The notes under the pieces were generated by a model that searched no databases, was not told where the DNA came from, and was given only the letters and a program-made list of their open reading frames with translations. The position numbers were made by a program, and so were the translations under genes. From Capitulum mitella (Eukaryota; Arthropoda; Thecostraca; Pollicipedomorpha; Pollicipedidae): DNA of 64,000 nt. The DNA lies in NCBI GenBank assembly GCA_030062745.1, contig CP099844.1:5175481-5239480 (forward strand), written 5' to 3'. Below are positions 1 through 10,765 of the stretch, piece after piece; position 1 is the stretch's first letter; every line of letters begins with the position of its first letter.

Positions 1-623
1 TGTTTTCTTATCCATTGTTGAAGTCGTTCAAAAAGTGCTGCAGTGGCTAAGGCGCATTCCGGGCATTCGCTTCATCTTGATATTCATTTCCCTCATGCTT
101 TTACTTTATTTCATTATTTAGACCTCGCCATTCTGTTCAAATACATGGTAAACTCCGTTCCTCCAGCATAGGATCAATACATATATTTAGAATAACAATA
201 TATGACGATATATATATATAACATATATGATATATAATGAAACAAACATACCTAATAACGATGTATAATAATATAATAAATGGAACAACAGCAAACAAAA
301 ATAACAAGCAAAATAGGAAAAGCTTGCGCGATTCCTATTTTACGACCCTGGCATATGATTTCAAGCACTAGAGCCTTCAGATGACCACCAGTACTAATGC
401 TTTTCGCTCATAGATAGATCGCGTGGTTGTCAGATGCGTGACCCACAGTTTGTTGCGATATTTCTAAGTAGACACGTCCATGCTTAGTTTAAATTCCGTG
501 AAATTAAGACATGTGTGGGAAAATTTTAATATTGTTTGAGGAATTTGCGAAATCAACGACAGGTAAGGGAAGTTTCGCTGCTGAGGACACGTACCAATAT
601 ATATATATAAGCCCTGCATATTT

Positions 624-665
<42 letters not shown>

Positions 666-1228
666 CTTTTTTGTCAAAAAGTCCTTTTTGCTTGCCCTAC
701 GATCTCGAAAAATTTTCATGCAACGCTTGCGTGGCTGTTATGACGTCATTTGGGCATGAGGTGTAATGACCCTGATACAGATCTTCGTACCATACTGGCG
801 GAATTCATGTCATAACAGGTACTGGAAGCATCATGTCAGTGTCTTTCTTAGTTGTTTTTAAACATCTTGGAAATTTGCCAAGAGATCAGCATTTGTCCCT
901 TGAGTCCATGGCGGGCAAAGACGGTGTCAATAAAAAAAATAAAGATACACAACGGCGTGGCACTGTCTGTCCAGGAGGCAATTTAATATGTGAAAACTAA
1001 CCTTCCTTACATCAGATGAGTACGTTACGTGGGCATTAACAAAAGTTGTTTTCAATGCATTTTGTGTAAATATTACAAAGTAGTGGTGCGTGGTGTAGTT
1101 TATGCTGTTTAGTTCATACGTGAGCAAAGCATTAGAGGATCGTGGGATGAGGCATGATCCTATGCCTATGCCTATCCTATGCCGTCCTATCGAGAAGGTG
1201 TTGCCTTAAGTTAAGTTAAGGTGTTACC
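1..1228. other. Intergenic AT-rich DNA, no gene seen
   Basis: No exon or conserved protein is visible. The stretch holds a compound TA/GT microsatellite at about 600-665. The reading frames overlapping it consist largely of Ile-Tyr runs and are products of that repeat. A short CCTATG-rich run lies near 1150-1190. Confidence 0.6.
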
Positions 1229-2440
1229 TTAACCATATTCCCGGAGGGCTAGACGGTATGGTCGATTCCCGGCAGGGGGGGCGGATTCGGCCCCCCCACT
1301 GAGATCTCGAGAACTACACATCCGATTTCATCGCAAAAAACGGCAATCGATTGGCCATGACGTGAACTACATTTTTATAAAACAAAAATCAGAATTTTGA
1401 AAAGTGTTGATACAGGGCGGCAAAAATGTCAAAATGGGGGCATTTTTGGACCTCTTATAACTCCGTTGTTTATGGGCTGATTTCGATGAAACTGGCATGA
1501 ATCGAGAGATTATGGATAGGACGTTTACCATTGGTACACACATCTGAAATTTTGGGAAAATTCATGGACGTTCACAGGATTTCAAAAATAAGAGGATTAG
1601 TTTTTTAACAACCAAATGAACAAAAAAGGCAAAAACACTTTTTTGGCTTCTTCTAGTCATGTTATGCTAAAGAAATACAAATCGCATTACAATGTTTGTA
1701 TAATGTTAGCACAGGCGGTGCCAAAGACATGAAAAATGGGGAACTGTCATGGTCACACGTTCTTCAGATCAACTTGTGACCTTTGACCTTAAACGGCCTC
1801 CAGTGACCTTGGGGTCACTTGGAATGATCTTGTGTGCATTTAATATTATCTGTAAACGTTTTCAATCATTTGAATTCACTCTATTTCAAAAATTTCATTT
1901 TACGGCTATTGCGATATAGGGTACGTGCACTGACATTTTAGGTCATAGCTCAGTGACCCGACCTGATATCAAGCTGAAACTTGATACGCAAGTAGAGGGC
2001 ACCTTTTTATGTCATATATATTTCGGTTTGGCATTTGAAAAAAACAGCACAAAAACCATTGCAAAAAACAATACTTGACTTTTGGCCTTGACCTGACCTT
2101 GTTAAGTGACCTCAGACGAAGAAAATTATATCTGCACATTGACCAACTATTTAGCTATTCATCCATATAAGGTTTTAGGTTCTATCTTAAAAACTCTGTT
2201 TTTGGCAGACATTTTCCTTTTCCCCTCACCACAGCCAAAATGGCCTGAGAAGCCTCCCAAAAACGTTGCCTGGCTCCGCCCTTGAGCAAAATAGAATTTT
2301 GAAATTTTGTCACGGCACGTAGAAAGAATAGCTAGGAAAAGTCGCTAAATTTAATGAAGCTGCGTCGAAAAGCCTGGAATTGGCAAGCAAAAAACCCGAG
2401 GGGGGGCGAATTCAGGCCCCCCTCCCGGGAATAGGGTTAA
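1229..2440 (+). mobile_element. piggyBac-like non-autonomous element, copy 1
   Basis: A 1.2-kb unit bounded by TTAA at 1229-1232 and 2437-2440. Its ends are inverted repeats of the type TTAACCCTATTCCC. Just inside each end is a G- or C-homopolymer block, and at the left end a GATCTCGAG word follows. The whole unit reappears reverse-complemented at 17658-18871, so the borders are set by comparison. TTAA target duplication with a CCC start is the signature of the piggyBac superfamily (family knowledge). No transposase reading frame remains, so it is a MITE-like passenger. Runs of GGTCA occur inside. Confidence 0.8.
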
Positions 2441-3590
2441 GCCAGTTATGCCATAAAGGCTCAGAGTACGTTTTGGTGTTCACGGTTAGATTACACAAAA
2501 CATTGAAATGGAGCAACATTTGCTACTGAGATGAAGAAAACATATGAAGTCTACGGGTTTAAGAGGTATGTGTTGGACGATCATGACGCATATCCGAATT
2601 TTTGTCGTTAGAAACGGCACACGAGCATGAAGACTGTGTTTCAGTTGTTGGAAGGTTGACATCTATCATTTATTGGCTTTGTACTCAACGTCCTAACAAC
2701 AGTGAAAGAGGTTGCACTGGTAATCAAAGTTGTTTAACTCAGTCACCGTCATGTGAAACGTATCGTAAGGATTTTATAGTTAGCAGTTCTTAGTTCTGAT
2801 TAGTATTGCAGCAAGGCCTCTTTGCCGGACAAAATATTGTAAGAGCGTTTTTGGTTACGGCAGTTTTCATCCTCTGCGCCATTTGTGTCTGGAACCAACT
2901 TAGATCATATAGGAGCTCATCACAGATTTTAATGAATCACACGCAGACTGCTGCCACAAACCGTCCGTGGTCGAGAATTTGAAGTGCTTTCAGCTTAAAT
3001 GCCAGTCCCGAACATTTCATAACAGAGGGCAGGAAATCCATAAAGTTGCACACCTATAAAGCCGAGATATAACGATGAAGGCACTTTCTGTAGAGCACTC
3101 ACATTCATCAGAGCTTGACAGTAATGTCTTTCATTAAATATAGCGGCACTCCGTGTCCGGACAGAACTTTTTACCGCATTTCTTCGCACGCAAAACTTCG
3201 TACCTAAATCTCTTTTCTATAATCTACTCGTCAATCGATAGGCAGAAGTGCCCTTCCATGCCCGTGTGACCAAACTACGTTACATACCATGGTTTCTACA
3301 CTACTTCGAGAATCATTTCGGGTACACCACTCCCCGCTACTCTTTTTTCCTAAATCTACTCCCGCCACCTATGATAGTGATGGACCTCGCGAACCGGGCA
3401 AGCAAGTAGCAAGCTAGTAACGCCTCCCCGTTCGCGAGGAATACCATGTTTGGGTATCAAATGGGGTTAGTTAAAAAGCACATAAATAAACAAATGAAAA
3501 AACAAAGAAAGCAGGACAGAAATGAAAAAGGAAGGACAAAACGAATACACCGACCTTATGATCATATTTATTTATTTTTCAGTTTAAATA
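2441..3590. other. Intergenic, no gene seen
   Basis: Only short unrelated reading frames are present. The region is unremarkable apart from an A-rich stretch at about 3470-3540. Confidence 0.5.
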
Positions 3591-4369
3591 TGATGTGCAA
3601 AGACAAAAATTGTATGATTCAGTTTAACTGGCTTGATCAGCTACTGCTGTTGTTTCTACGACTGATTTTTGTACTTATCCAAGAAAAAATTTTCACGACT
3701 TTTTTGGAGTCTTATTCATTTCTCGGGACACAATACATTCTAGGGAATATCTTACCACTTATTTCATTCCATGTTTTAGGAGCCACTTTTGATACAGAGA
3801 AGAGCTTGTAATTTGTAGGAGAGGAGGGAATATGAAAGTGGGTTGGTTCTCTGATGTTAACTGGTCCTCCATGCAATCGAAAGACTGACGTTATGGGAGG
3901 GGATAGTGTCTGCTTTAAGAATCCTAGCAATATTGACAGTTTTGTTCTCCAACATTGTCGGGAAATTTGAGTAAATAATGTTTCATGAATACATTTTTTG
4001 ACGGATACAAATGAAGTTTGTGGTCAATAATCCTTAACGCCCTCTTTGTAATTTTACAACTTCATCGATTCTGGAAGCATAATTGTTTCCCAAATAACTG
4101 CACAGTAATTCAGAAAAGGTAATACAAGGGTGTTATAAAGTAGCTGTAACTCCCCGCATGATAGTGAATGTTTAATCCTTACCATAACACCGATGGAAGT
4201 GCTGAGGATGATGATGGGACTGCTATATCTGGTTGATATAGCAGGCCCTTTATTCTGAACGCCCTTTCGTAATTTACTTAAGTAAGTTAAATCCTCGTCA
4301 ACTGTGATTCACAAATATTTGGCTTCTTTATTTCGGTCAAGTATGGTGTTTTCCAAGATTATGTGAAAA

Positions 4370-4636
4370 TCATTTTCTACAGGCACACGGGAAAAAAACT
4401 TGACAGACGGTTTTTGGTGCATTAAGAGATAACCTATTTGCGGAGAGCCACTGGTTTGTTTCAGGAATATATTTTTCCCCACACTTTTTCGAGTCACGTA
4501 AAGAATGTTCTTTGAACATTACTAAGGTATCGTCAGCAAAATGGAATGTTTTAAATCGTCTAGAAACAAGAAAAAGATCACTGACGTATATTAAGAATAA
4601 CAATGTCCCCAAAACGGGACCTTGAGGTTTTCGCAT
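4370..4636 (-). pseudogene. Reverse transcriptase fragment of the LINE
   Basis: An 88-codon open segment holds the GPVLGTLLFLIY block, FADDT (two of the catalytic aspartates) and the downstream WLSANRLSLN block of non-LTR reverse transcriptases. It is a remnant of a larger polyprotein interrupted on both sides, so it is not expected to be active. Confidence 0.85.
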
Positions 4637-5932
4637 TTTCTGTTCTATATCATCTGAAACATTGTTATTTGTTCTGGTTCTCTGATACCTATCACGTAAA
4701 AATCATTTCAGTTTGTTAAACAATGGACCAATGACACCAGTCGTTTTCAGTTTTTCCAATAATATACGAATACTTACGGTGTCAAACGCCTTTTCAGGTC
4801 AGGGTATATTGCTGGTGTGATTTGCTTTTCAATGCGCGATCTAGTAATTTCATCAACTACGGGCGAAATAGGCATGTAGATGGAGTGTTACTTCCTACAG
4901 GAATGAATCCAAACTGAAGAGCTGAAAGAATCTGATTTTCTTCAATGTAAAGAGAAAGATACCTATACGCCATCTTTTCTTAGATTTTTGAGAAGACATG
5001 CAGTAACGCAATAGGCCAGCAATTGGTACGTCGATTTTTATCTACGAATCCGAAAATAGGCTTAATGTTAGCAATTTTTAATAATGAGGGGAACACGGAT
5101 GACTAAAGGCAAATATTAAGGCAAAATGTTACATGCTGCAAAGTGGTTTCGTAAGTTAATTATGGCCTCCATTTCTCCAAACGTGGTAGATAAGCCGTTT
5201 CGAAAGGGCTCATAACCTGGCTTGGTAAGATAGTCAGTTGGGTTTTTGTGTGAATGAGGAATTTTACTTTCAAGTTTCTGATCGAGAGAAGAAAAAAATA
5301 AATCCCTTCGCAACATCTTCTCCGCCATGGAATTGAAGGCAGTTTGCCCTGTTTCCCGTCTTTTTATTCATTAATTTATTAATGATTTGGCAAGTTTTCC
5401 TCATATCATTCTTATTCTCTTCCATTTTGCTCTTGAAGTAAAACCTCTTTGCATCTCAGATGCAAATACAGATGATGCTTGTTAATATATTTCTACGTTT
5501 TTTGTAATTGTTTTCATTAATGACGTTCTTTTGCCTTAAGTACTACTTGTAGTTTATTTTTCTCATCCATTGGGCACAATATCGCTGGGCTTACCCATGG
5601 TTTTATTGGACATTTTCTTCTAGAAAGTTTCTTTTCCTTACAAAATAATTAATTCCATCTTGATACGCGCATTCATAGCATGCTCCATTTGGGTCCTCGA
5701 TGCGTCAAATATGTCCCAGTCCGTCATTTAAGTATTTATTTAAGTTAATCATCGTAATGAAGTCAAACATTTTTTTCTTTCAACAGATATCATAAACACT
5801 CAGAGTAAGTAATGCGAATATCGGAAGATGATCAGATAAATCAGATATTATGATTCCCGATGACCGGTGACTTGAGCTGTCGTTAACAAAAATATTATCA
5901 TTTCAAGATGATCTTTGATTTATAACACGGGT

Positions 5933-6217
5933 TTATTTGGTAAATGTGACAAAGAAACCATAAGATTTTAGTATGTTGAAGAATGATAATTTTTCGCGGT
6001 TGCATGTTTCCTGAAAGTCAGTGTTGAAGTCCCCAGAAAGAATAACTGTTTTCTTATTTTGGTCGAGCTGACCCAACAAAGATTTAAGTTTTTCCATGAA
6101 CTGCTTGACAGGATAACACGGTGCCTTGTAATTATTTTTCATAAGTAGATGTTTATTTCCTGCAGTTGTGTTAACTTTTATTTCCAGGAATATACTCTCT
6201 AATTCACCACGAAACAA
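5933..6217 (-). pseudogene. Endonuclease (EEP-type) fragment of the LINE
   Basis: A 94-codon segment contains a GDFN motif (SGDFNTDF), the catalytic aspartate-asparagine signature of the LINE endonuclease. Preceding endonuclease blocks continue in other frames up to about 6500, showing at least one frameshift (near 6220) and one stop (about 6376). Confidence 0.8.
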
Positions 6218-6510
6218 CTCTTTTCTTTCAAGAGCTTCATGCTTTTTCTAACATAAATTGCAGAACCCCCAACTTCAACATTATTCCTGCAGGATGCAAA
6301 GAGGGTGTAGTTCTCCAGATGAAAATGTTCCATGTTGTTTTCCTTCAGGCATGTCTCAGAGATGCAGATGACAGACTAATCAACACCAGGGGATGATAGG
6401 AGCACTCGGAAGTCATCAGATTTGCTTCTTAATGACCTCGCATTTAAATGCAGAACAGCAAACTCATTTTTTATTGGCAGTTTTTGAGGACAAAAGTAAT
6501 TGCAATGTAA

Positions 6511-6795
6511 CTCCCATACGTTGTAGTCAGAAAAATGCATTTAGCCACTATCCAGTGGGCCCATTTGTGAAGAGGTATTATTAGTCATACTGATTTATCA
6601 TGTGTCGCATATCGAGTTGTCGTGGACTGGGTTGAAAAGCCATCCTGCATGTTTGTCATTAACGAATGCAGTGTGAACTACAGAAGCAGTAATAAAATAT
6701 TTCTCCTTTTGTAGGAAAAAAGCAAAGTATATACATATGAACTCAGCATGGCAATGAAACAGCAATATGAATGTGATCCTGAAGACGAAAATGAA
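6511..6795. other. Spacer between LINE and inverted arrays
   Basis: No coding sequence recognised. AT-rich DNA between the retrotransposon and the left inverted array. Confidence 0.4.
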
Positions 6796-7075
6796 AAAAA
6801 CAACAAATCTTCGCATTGCATTTCTTCGTACGCAGACCTTTGTACGGAAATCGTAGAAAGAAAATCTTCGTACCACAAATCCTTGTACGCAAATCTTCGT
6901 ACAGAAATGTTGGCACGCGCAAAACCTCGTATACGAAAAACTTTTTCTACGCATTTTATCGTATCCACAAAACTTCGCGTACGCCTTTCCTCGTATACGG
7001 ATTTCTTCGTATTGCATTTCTGCTTACATGTTAATCTTCGTATCGAATTTCTTCGTGCATGCAGTACTTCGTACT
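6796..7075 (+). repeat. Left arm of a foldback-like inverted array
   Basis: A degenerate tandem array of a 14-17 base unit around CGCAAATCTTCGTA. It is readable in several frames and so gives overlapping spurious reading frames on both strands. The same unit appears reverse-complemented at 8165-8475, so the two arrays are inverted arms around about 1.1 kb. Inverted arms made of short direct repeats are typical of foldback elements. The ends are not precise enough to show a target duplication. Confidence 0.6.
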
Positions 7076-8164
7076 CGTATTTTTTCGGGGGGGGGGGGTG
7101 GCACCTGGAATTTTCCGTCGTGTCAATGGTCATACGAAAGGTTTTAAGCAGAATTTTCTCGCATTGCCGCTCCAAACACTAGATGACTATTCTGATGAAG
7201 CAATGGCACCTGACGGCCGCCATGGGACTCAGCGGCTGAAGCGATATTTCAACGATATCGTCATTTTCTTGCACATTAGCCGGAATGATTACTGCATTTG
7301 TCATGATAAGAAAATCTACATCAAAGCTGGCAGGTGTGCCAACGCGAGCTCTTCTCCCGCGGCCCAGTGAGCTGCTGGTGTTGGATGGTTCTGACCGACA
7401 CTCTGTTCGCCGCCTTGTGTTCTCCAGCGAACCACTCTGTCCCCCCCCCCAGTGTCAGCTCTTTGCCACGTCCCCTGACTGGAGACCCTTTAGGGCCAAG
7501 GATATTTTTTACCCCATCGGGGTCCCATCCGCTTACAGCGCGGAGAGGCCATGGATTCTGGCTGGAGGGGGCCCCTCGGCGCTCCGAACGGAGCGCCTTT
7601 TACTTGTTAACCCGCTTTGTGATTCCGCCATGATCTGGTGGAAGGACGTAGGCGCATCCAGAAAAGTAGAGGGGTAGAGGCGAAGCTATTTTTCTCCATA
7701 CGGCTTATTTAAAAGTTCCCCAAAAAGTGGAGGGGATGGCCTCACCTCCTTGTTTCTACGACCATGGTCTGGTGCATCACGGTCGCAGAATCCAACCTAC
7801 GTACACAAAAAGGTACCCTGCTGACTTGTAAAGCGGGCTCTTGCTGATTTGAAAGGGGATCTCCGTGCAGGCAAACAAATATTAGGATTTGCTTCATTTT
7901 ACACACATTCAGTGTAACAAAGCACGATACCATGATGATGCTTGGCAAAAATGGCCTAAAACGAAATTTGCTCATCCTTCGACATCTGGTGCATTCCTGC
8001 GCCCCTGTGCCTTACATTACCTTACCTGTGCCCACCGAACGAATGCGCTTTCTCCTTTGCAATACACGCATGACCAAGCCAGCAAATATAATTTACCTTG
8101 CTTAAAGGAAGAAAGACACGCATGCGTCGTGTACAAAAGAAGAAATGCAGCAGTCGCGAAGTGC
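7076..8164. other. DNA between the two inverted arrays
   Basis: Starts with a poly-G run at about 7087. It contains a 130-codon open frame on plus (7285-7677) with no recognised domain, and GC-rich sequence at 7340-7640. It could be foldback-element cargo or unrelated DNA. No function is claimed. Confidence 0.4.
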
Positions 8165-8475
8165 ACAAGCACACTAAAATGCGATACGAAGATTTGCGGA
8201 TACAAAGAAATGCGTATATGGAGTTTTGCGGATATGAATAAATGCGCATACGAAGATTTGCGTGTGCGATGTTTTGCGATACGAAGAACTGCGTAAATGA
8301 AGTTTTGCGCTTACGAAGTTTTGCGATACGAGGATATGCGTAGGAAGCAATGTGATAAGAAAATATGCGATACCAAGATTTGCATAAGAAGCAATGCAAT
8401 ACGAAGATATACGATAGGAAGATTTGCATACGAAATTTTGCTTGCAAGGAAATGCGATACAAAGTTCTGTTATGG
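8165..8475 (-). repeat. Right arm of a foldback-like inverted array
   Basis: Degenerate array of the unit TACGAAGATTTGCG, the reverse complement of the unit at 6796-7075. Many copies are altered by point changes, so the array is old. Confidence 0.6.
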
Positions 8476-9909
8476 AACCAGCGGCACCCATAGTGATGTT
8501 TTTCCTTGGAATTTACCAAAACGAGACTATTTGTTATTCAGTGTGAGAAACGCAAGACTGAAAGCCAATCGACGCCTAGATTTGCCTATACTCCTATACT
8601 CACCACGGATTCTCGGGTTACATTTTCTTGCTACCTAAGTTTTTTATGTTTTCTGAGCATTAAACTCATATGTCTAGAGTGACCACAAAAGAGTTGACTC
8701 GTTAATCGATGGCATGCAAAGAGGAGTAAATGTTTCTCGTTTTTGGTGACCCCTTTTCTTGAGTTACACTTACCCCCCATCCTTGTGCCTGCATTTCATC
8801 AGGGTTTGAACTCGCGTAGGTATCTCGAATTATAGGCAGAGTTTACCCACGAACCGATAGTAAGCAAGAAGAGTAAATGTTTACGCTTTTTTATGTCTTG
8901 TTAAGAGATCTGACTCCTTTAAACGCAACGCGCGATTCAGGAGTTGATTCGTGAAATCCAGAGAAAGGCGTAACTTGGAGAAAAGACTTTTAATTTGGGA
9001 GTGCAATAACCCACGATTTGGAGTTGTCCAACCAAACTTTTTGGAGTCAGAATGTCTACTTCAGTAACGCTCCCGCTGATCGCGGGTTAGCTCGCAGTCC
9101 AGGGATGAATTGTTTTCATTTGCATAAAGCTGCATCATCCATTTCGAAGTGCATGCGACACATACAGATTACGTCGAGAAGTTAGACGCATTTAATTTTT
9201 ATGGCTCCTCGAAAAAGCCTTCGAATATGCGAAATAATTATTGGGACCCCAGGTCGGACATCCAGAAATGGCACGGATTTACGACAGATTAAGGAATCAT
9301 TTACTGCGTAAGCTTTCAGTCTCACCGCCGTTCGTTAAACAACATGCTTTAGTTCTATGGTAACGTACTAAACCAGCGAGTTATTCTTTTATCAGCCAGT
9401 GCTTTGGTGGAGTATCCGATTGGACAGATATGGCGGCTGCTGTACCTTTGGATAATTTTTAATATTAGCTCTATGACTTTACATGAAAAAAATATTAAAA
9501 ATGATTCATGCCATACCGTCTTTTTGAAAACGTTTCCACATCGATGAGTCAGCGAACCTACAGATTTCCTGCGCAGTGGTTTGCTTGCTTCCAAGCAGCA
9601 CGAAATAAGCTGCCAAACAATTACCTACTGGGCAATTTGAACTGTTAAGTCATTTACAAACTTCAAAAAAATATTTGCTTAATCTTTGCCGTTCTCGGTG
9701 TCCTCGTTTCATAGCAACAGAGAATAACGTGTTTTAAAGAACTAAAACATTAGTTAAAGAGGTGTCTCAGCAATTACAAACCATCCGAATGGAAATGGAA
9801 TTAAATGCGATCGTTGAATGCTTTTCCAGGTCAAGGGTATTTTCTTCAAGGGGCGATAACTATTAATTTCAACGCTGCACGATTTGCTTTATTGCAAGTA
9901 CGACGCGTG

Positions 9910-9911
<2 letters not shown>
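8476..9911. other. Intergenic, no gene seen
   Basis: No coding sequence recognised. AT-rich, low-information DNA with short unrelated frames only. Confidence 0.5.

Positions 9912-9965
<54 letters not shown>
9912..9965. repeat. (TA)n microsatellite
   Basis: An uninterrupted run of about 25 TA dinucleotides directly before the 33-bp minisatellite. Confidence 0.95.
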
Positions 9966-9968
<3 letters not shown>

Positions 9969-10059
9969 AGTTTACTCTGGTCTTGGGACTACCTCTGTCT
10001 TAATCCGACTGAGTATGAGACATACCCCTGTCTCAGTCGGGCCCAGTGAGTCTCATCCC

Positions 10060-10495
10060 TGTCCCAGGTCGGTCCCGCGTGACACCTGTCCTTTCCTCGG
10101 ATCGGTCCAGCGTGAATTGTCTCTCGGTCTCAGACCGGTCCGGCGTGAGTCGTGTCTCTGTCTCAGTCTGGTCCAGCGCGAATCGTCTCTTTGTCTCAGA
10201 CCGGTCCAGCGTTCGTCGTCTCTTTGTCCCAGACCGGTCCAACATTCGTCGTCTCTTTGTCTCAGACCGGTCCAGCGTGAATCGTCTCTTTGCGTCAGAC
10301 CGGTCCAGTGTTCGTCGTCTCTTTGTCTCAGACCGGTCCGGCGTGATTCGTGTCTCTGTCCCAGTTTGGTCCAGCGTTCGTCGTCTCTTTGTCTCAGACC
10401 GGTCCAGCGTGAATCGTTTCTTTGTCTCAGACCGGTCCAGCGTTCGTCGTGTCTTTGTCTCAGACCGGTCCAGCGTGAGTCGTTCCTCTCTGGCT
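10060..10495. repeat. 33-bp minisatellite
   Basis: About 13 tandem copies of a 33-base unit close to GGTCCAGCGTTCGTCGTCTC plus TTTGTCTCAGACC. Because 33 is a multiple of three, reading frames stay open through the array (two on plus, one on minus) and produce 11-residue repeats such as RSSVRRLFVSD. The three overlapping frames, absence of splice context and tandem origin argue that it is not coding. Confidence 0.85.
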
Positions 10496-10598
10496 GAGAA
10501 TCGCTACGTTCCGGCGTAACGTTCGGAGCCGACGCTGATTGGTCGGCTGTCGAAAGCTCACTCCCGTCCTCCGTTGCTGATTGGTCGGCTGTCGACAG

Positions 10599-10765
10599 TG
10601 CACTCCTGTCCTCCGTTCTTCCCGTTCGCCTTCGACACCACCGAATCCCGGGGCCTGGAGGTGCTCTACGATGAGAGGGACTGGCGGGATGTCGGCGGCA
10701 CCGTCACTCTCACCTGCTCCAACACCAGCTACATTCTGCTCTGGAACCAGGAGCAGGCGGACGCT
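10599..10765 (+). CDS. Exon: CCP domain 1, first half
   Basis: Acceptor after CAG at 10596-10598, donor GTGAGT at 10766. Enters at phase 1 and ends at phase 0. It carries Cys1 (SCPP) and Cys2 (VTLTC) of a CCP domain and ends in WNQEQADA. The second half is 5.3 kb downstream at 16091. This is the first exon of the gene that can be recognised. Confidence 0.75.

Larger units (their letters stand above)
3600..6510 (-). mobile_element. Broken non-LTR (LINE) retrotransposon, Jockey/CR1-like
   Basis: Read on the minus strand, 6500-5930 encodes the start of an apurinic-type endonuclease with LHLNARSLRSK, then ICISETCLKEN, then VEVGGSAIYVRKS, then ILSGDFNTDF. The 5330-5116 segment resembles the linker between endonuclease and reverse transcriptase. 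The 4636-4370 segment carries the reverse-transcriptase core, with GPVLGTLLFLIYVSDL, the catalytic FADDT box and WLSANRLSLN. The 3930-3712 segment ends with the typical C-terminal APKTWNEI block. It is dead: a stop lies at about 6376-6378, a frameshift near 6220, and frames shift repeatedly afterwards. The clade is an inference from the motif style. No poly(A) tail or target duplication was identified, so the borders are approximate. Confidence 0.85.

Noticed and set aside
511-759. Ile-Tyr-rich small proteins on both strands
   Set aside because: Direct translation of TA/GT microsatellites.
1255-1280. tRNA-like B-box word GGTCGATTCCCGG
   Set aside because: No cloverleaf or A-box can be drawn around it. 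It is part of the piggyBac-like element end.
6598-7182. Several long overlapping frames on both strands
   Set aside because: Produced by the short degenerate repeat array, which lacks stops in several frames.
9805-10519. 230- and 157-codon plus frames as repeat proteins
   Set aside because: They translate a (TA)n run and the 33-bp minisatellite in two frames at once. No splice or start context.
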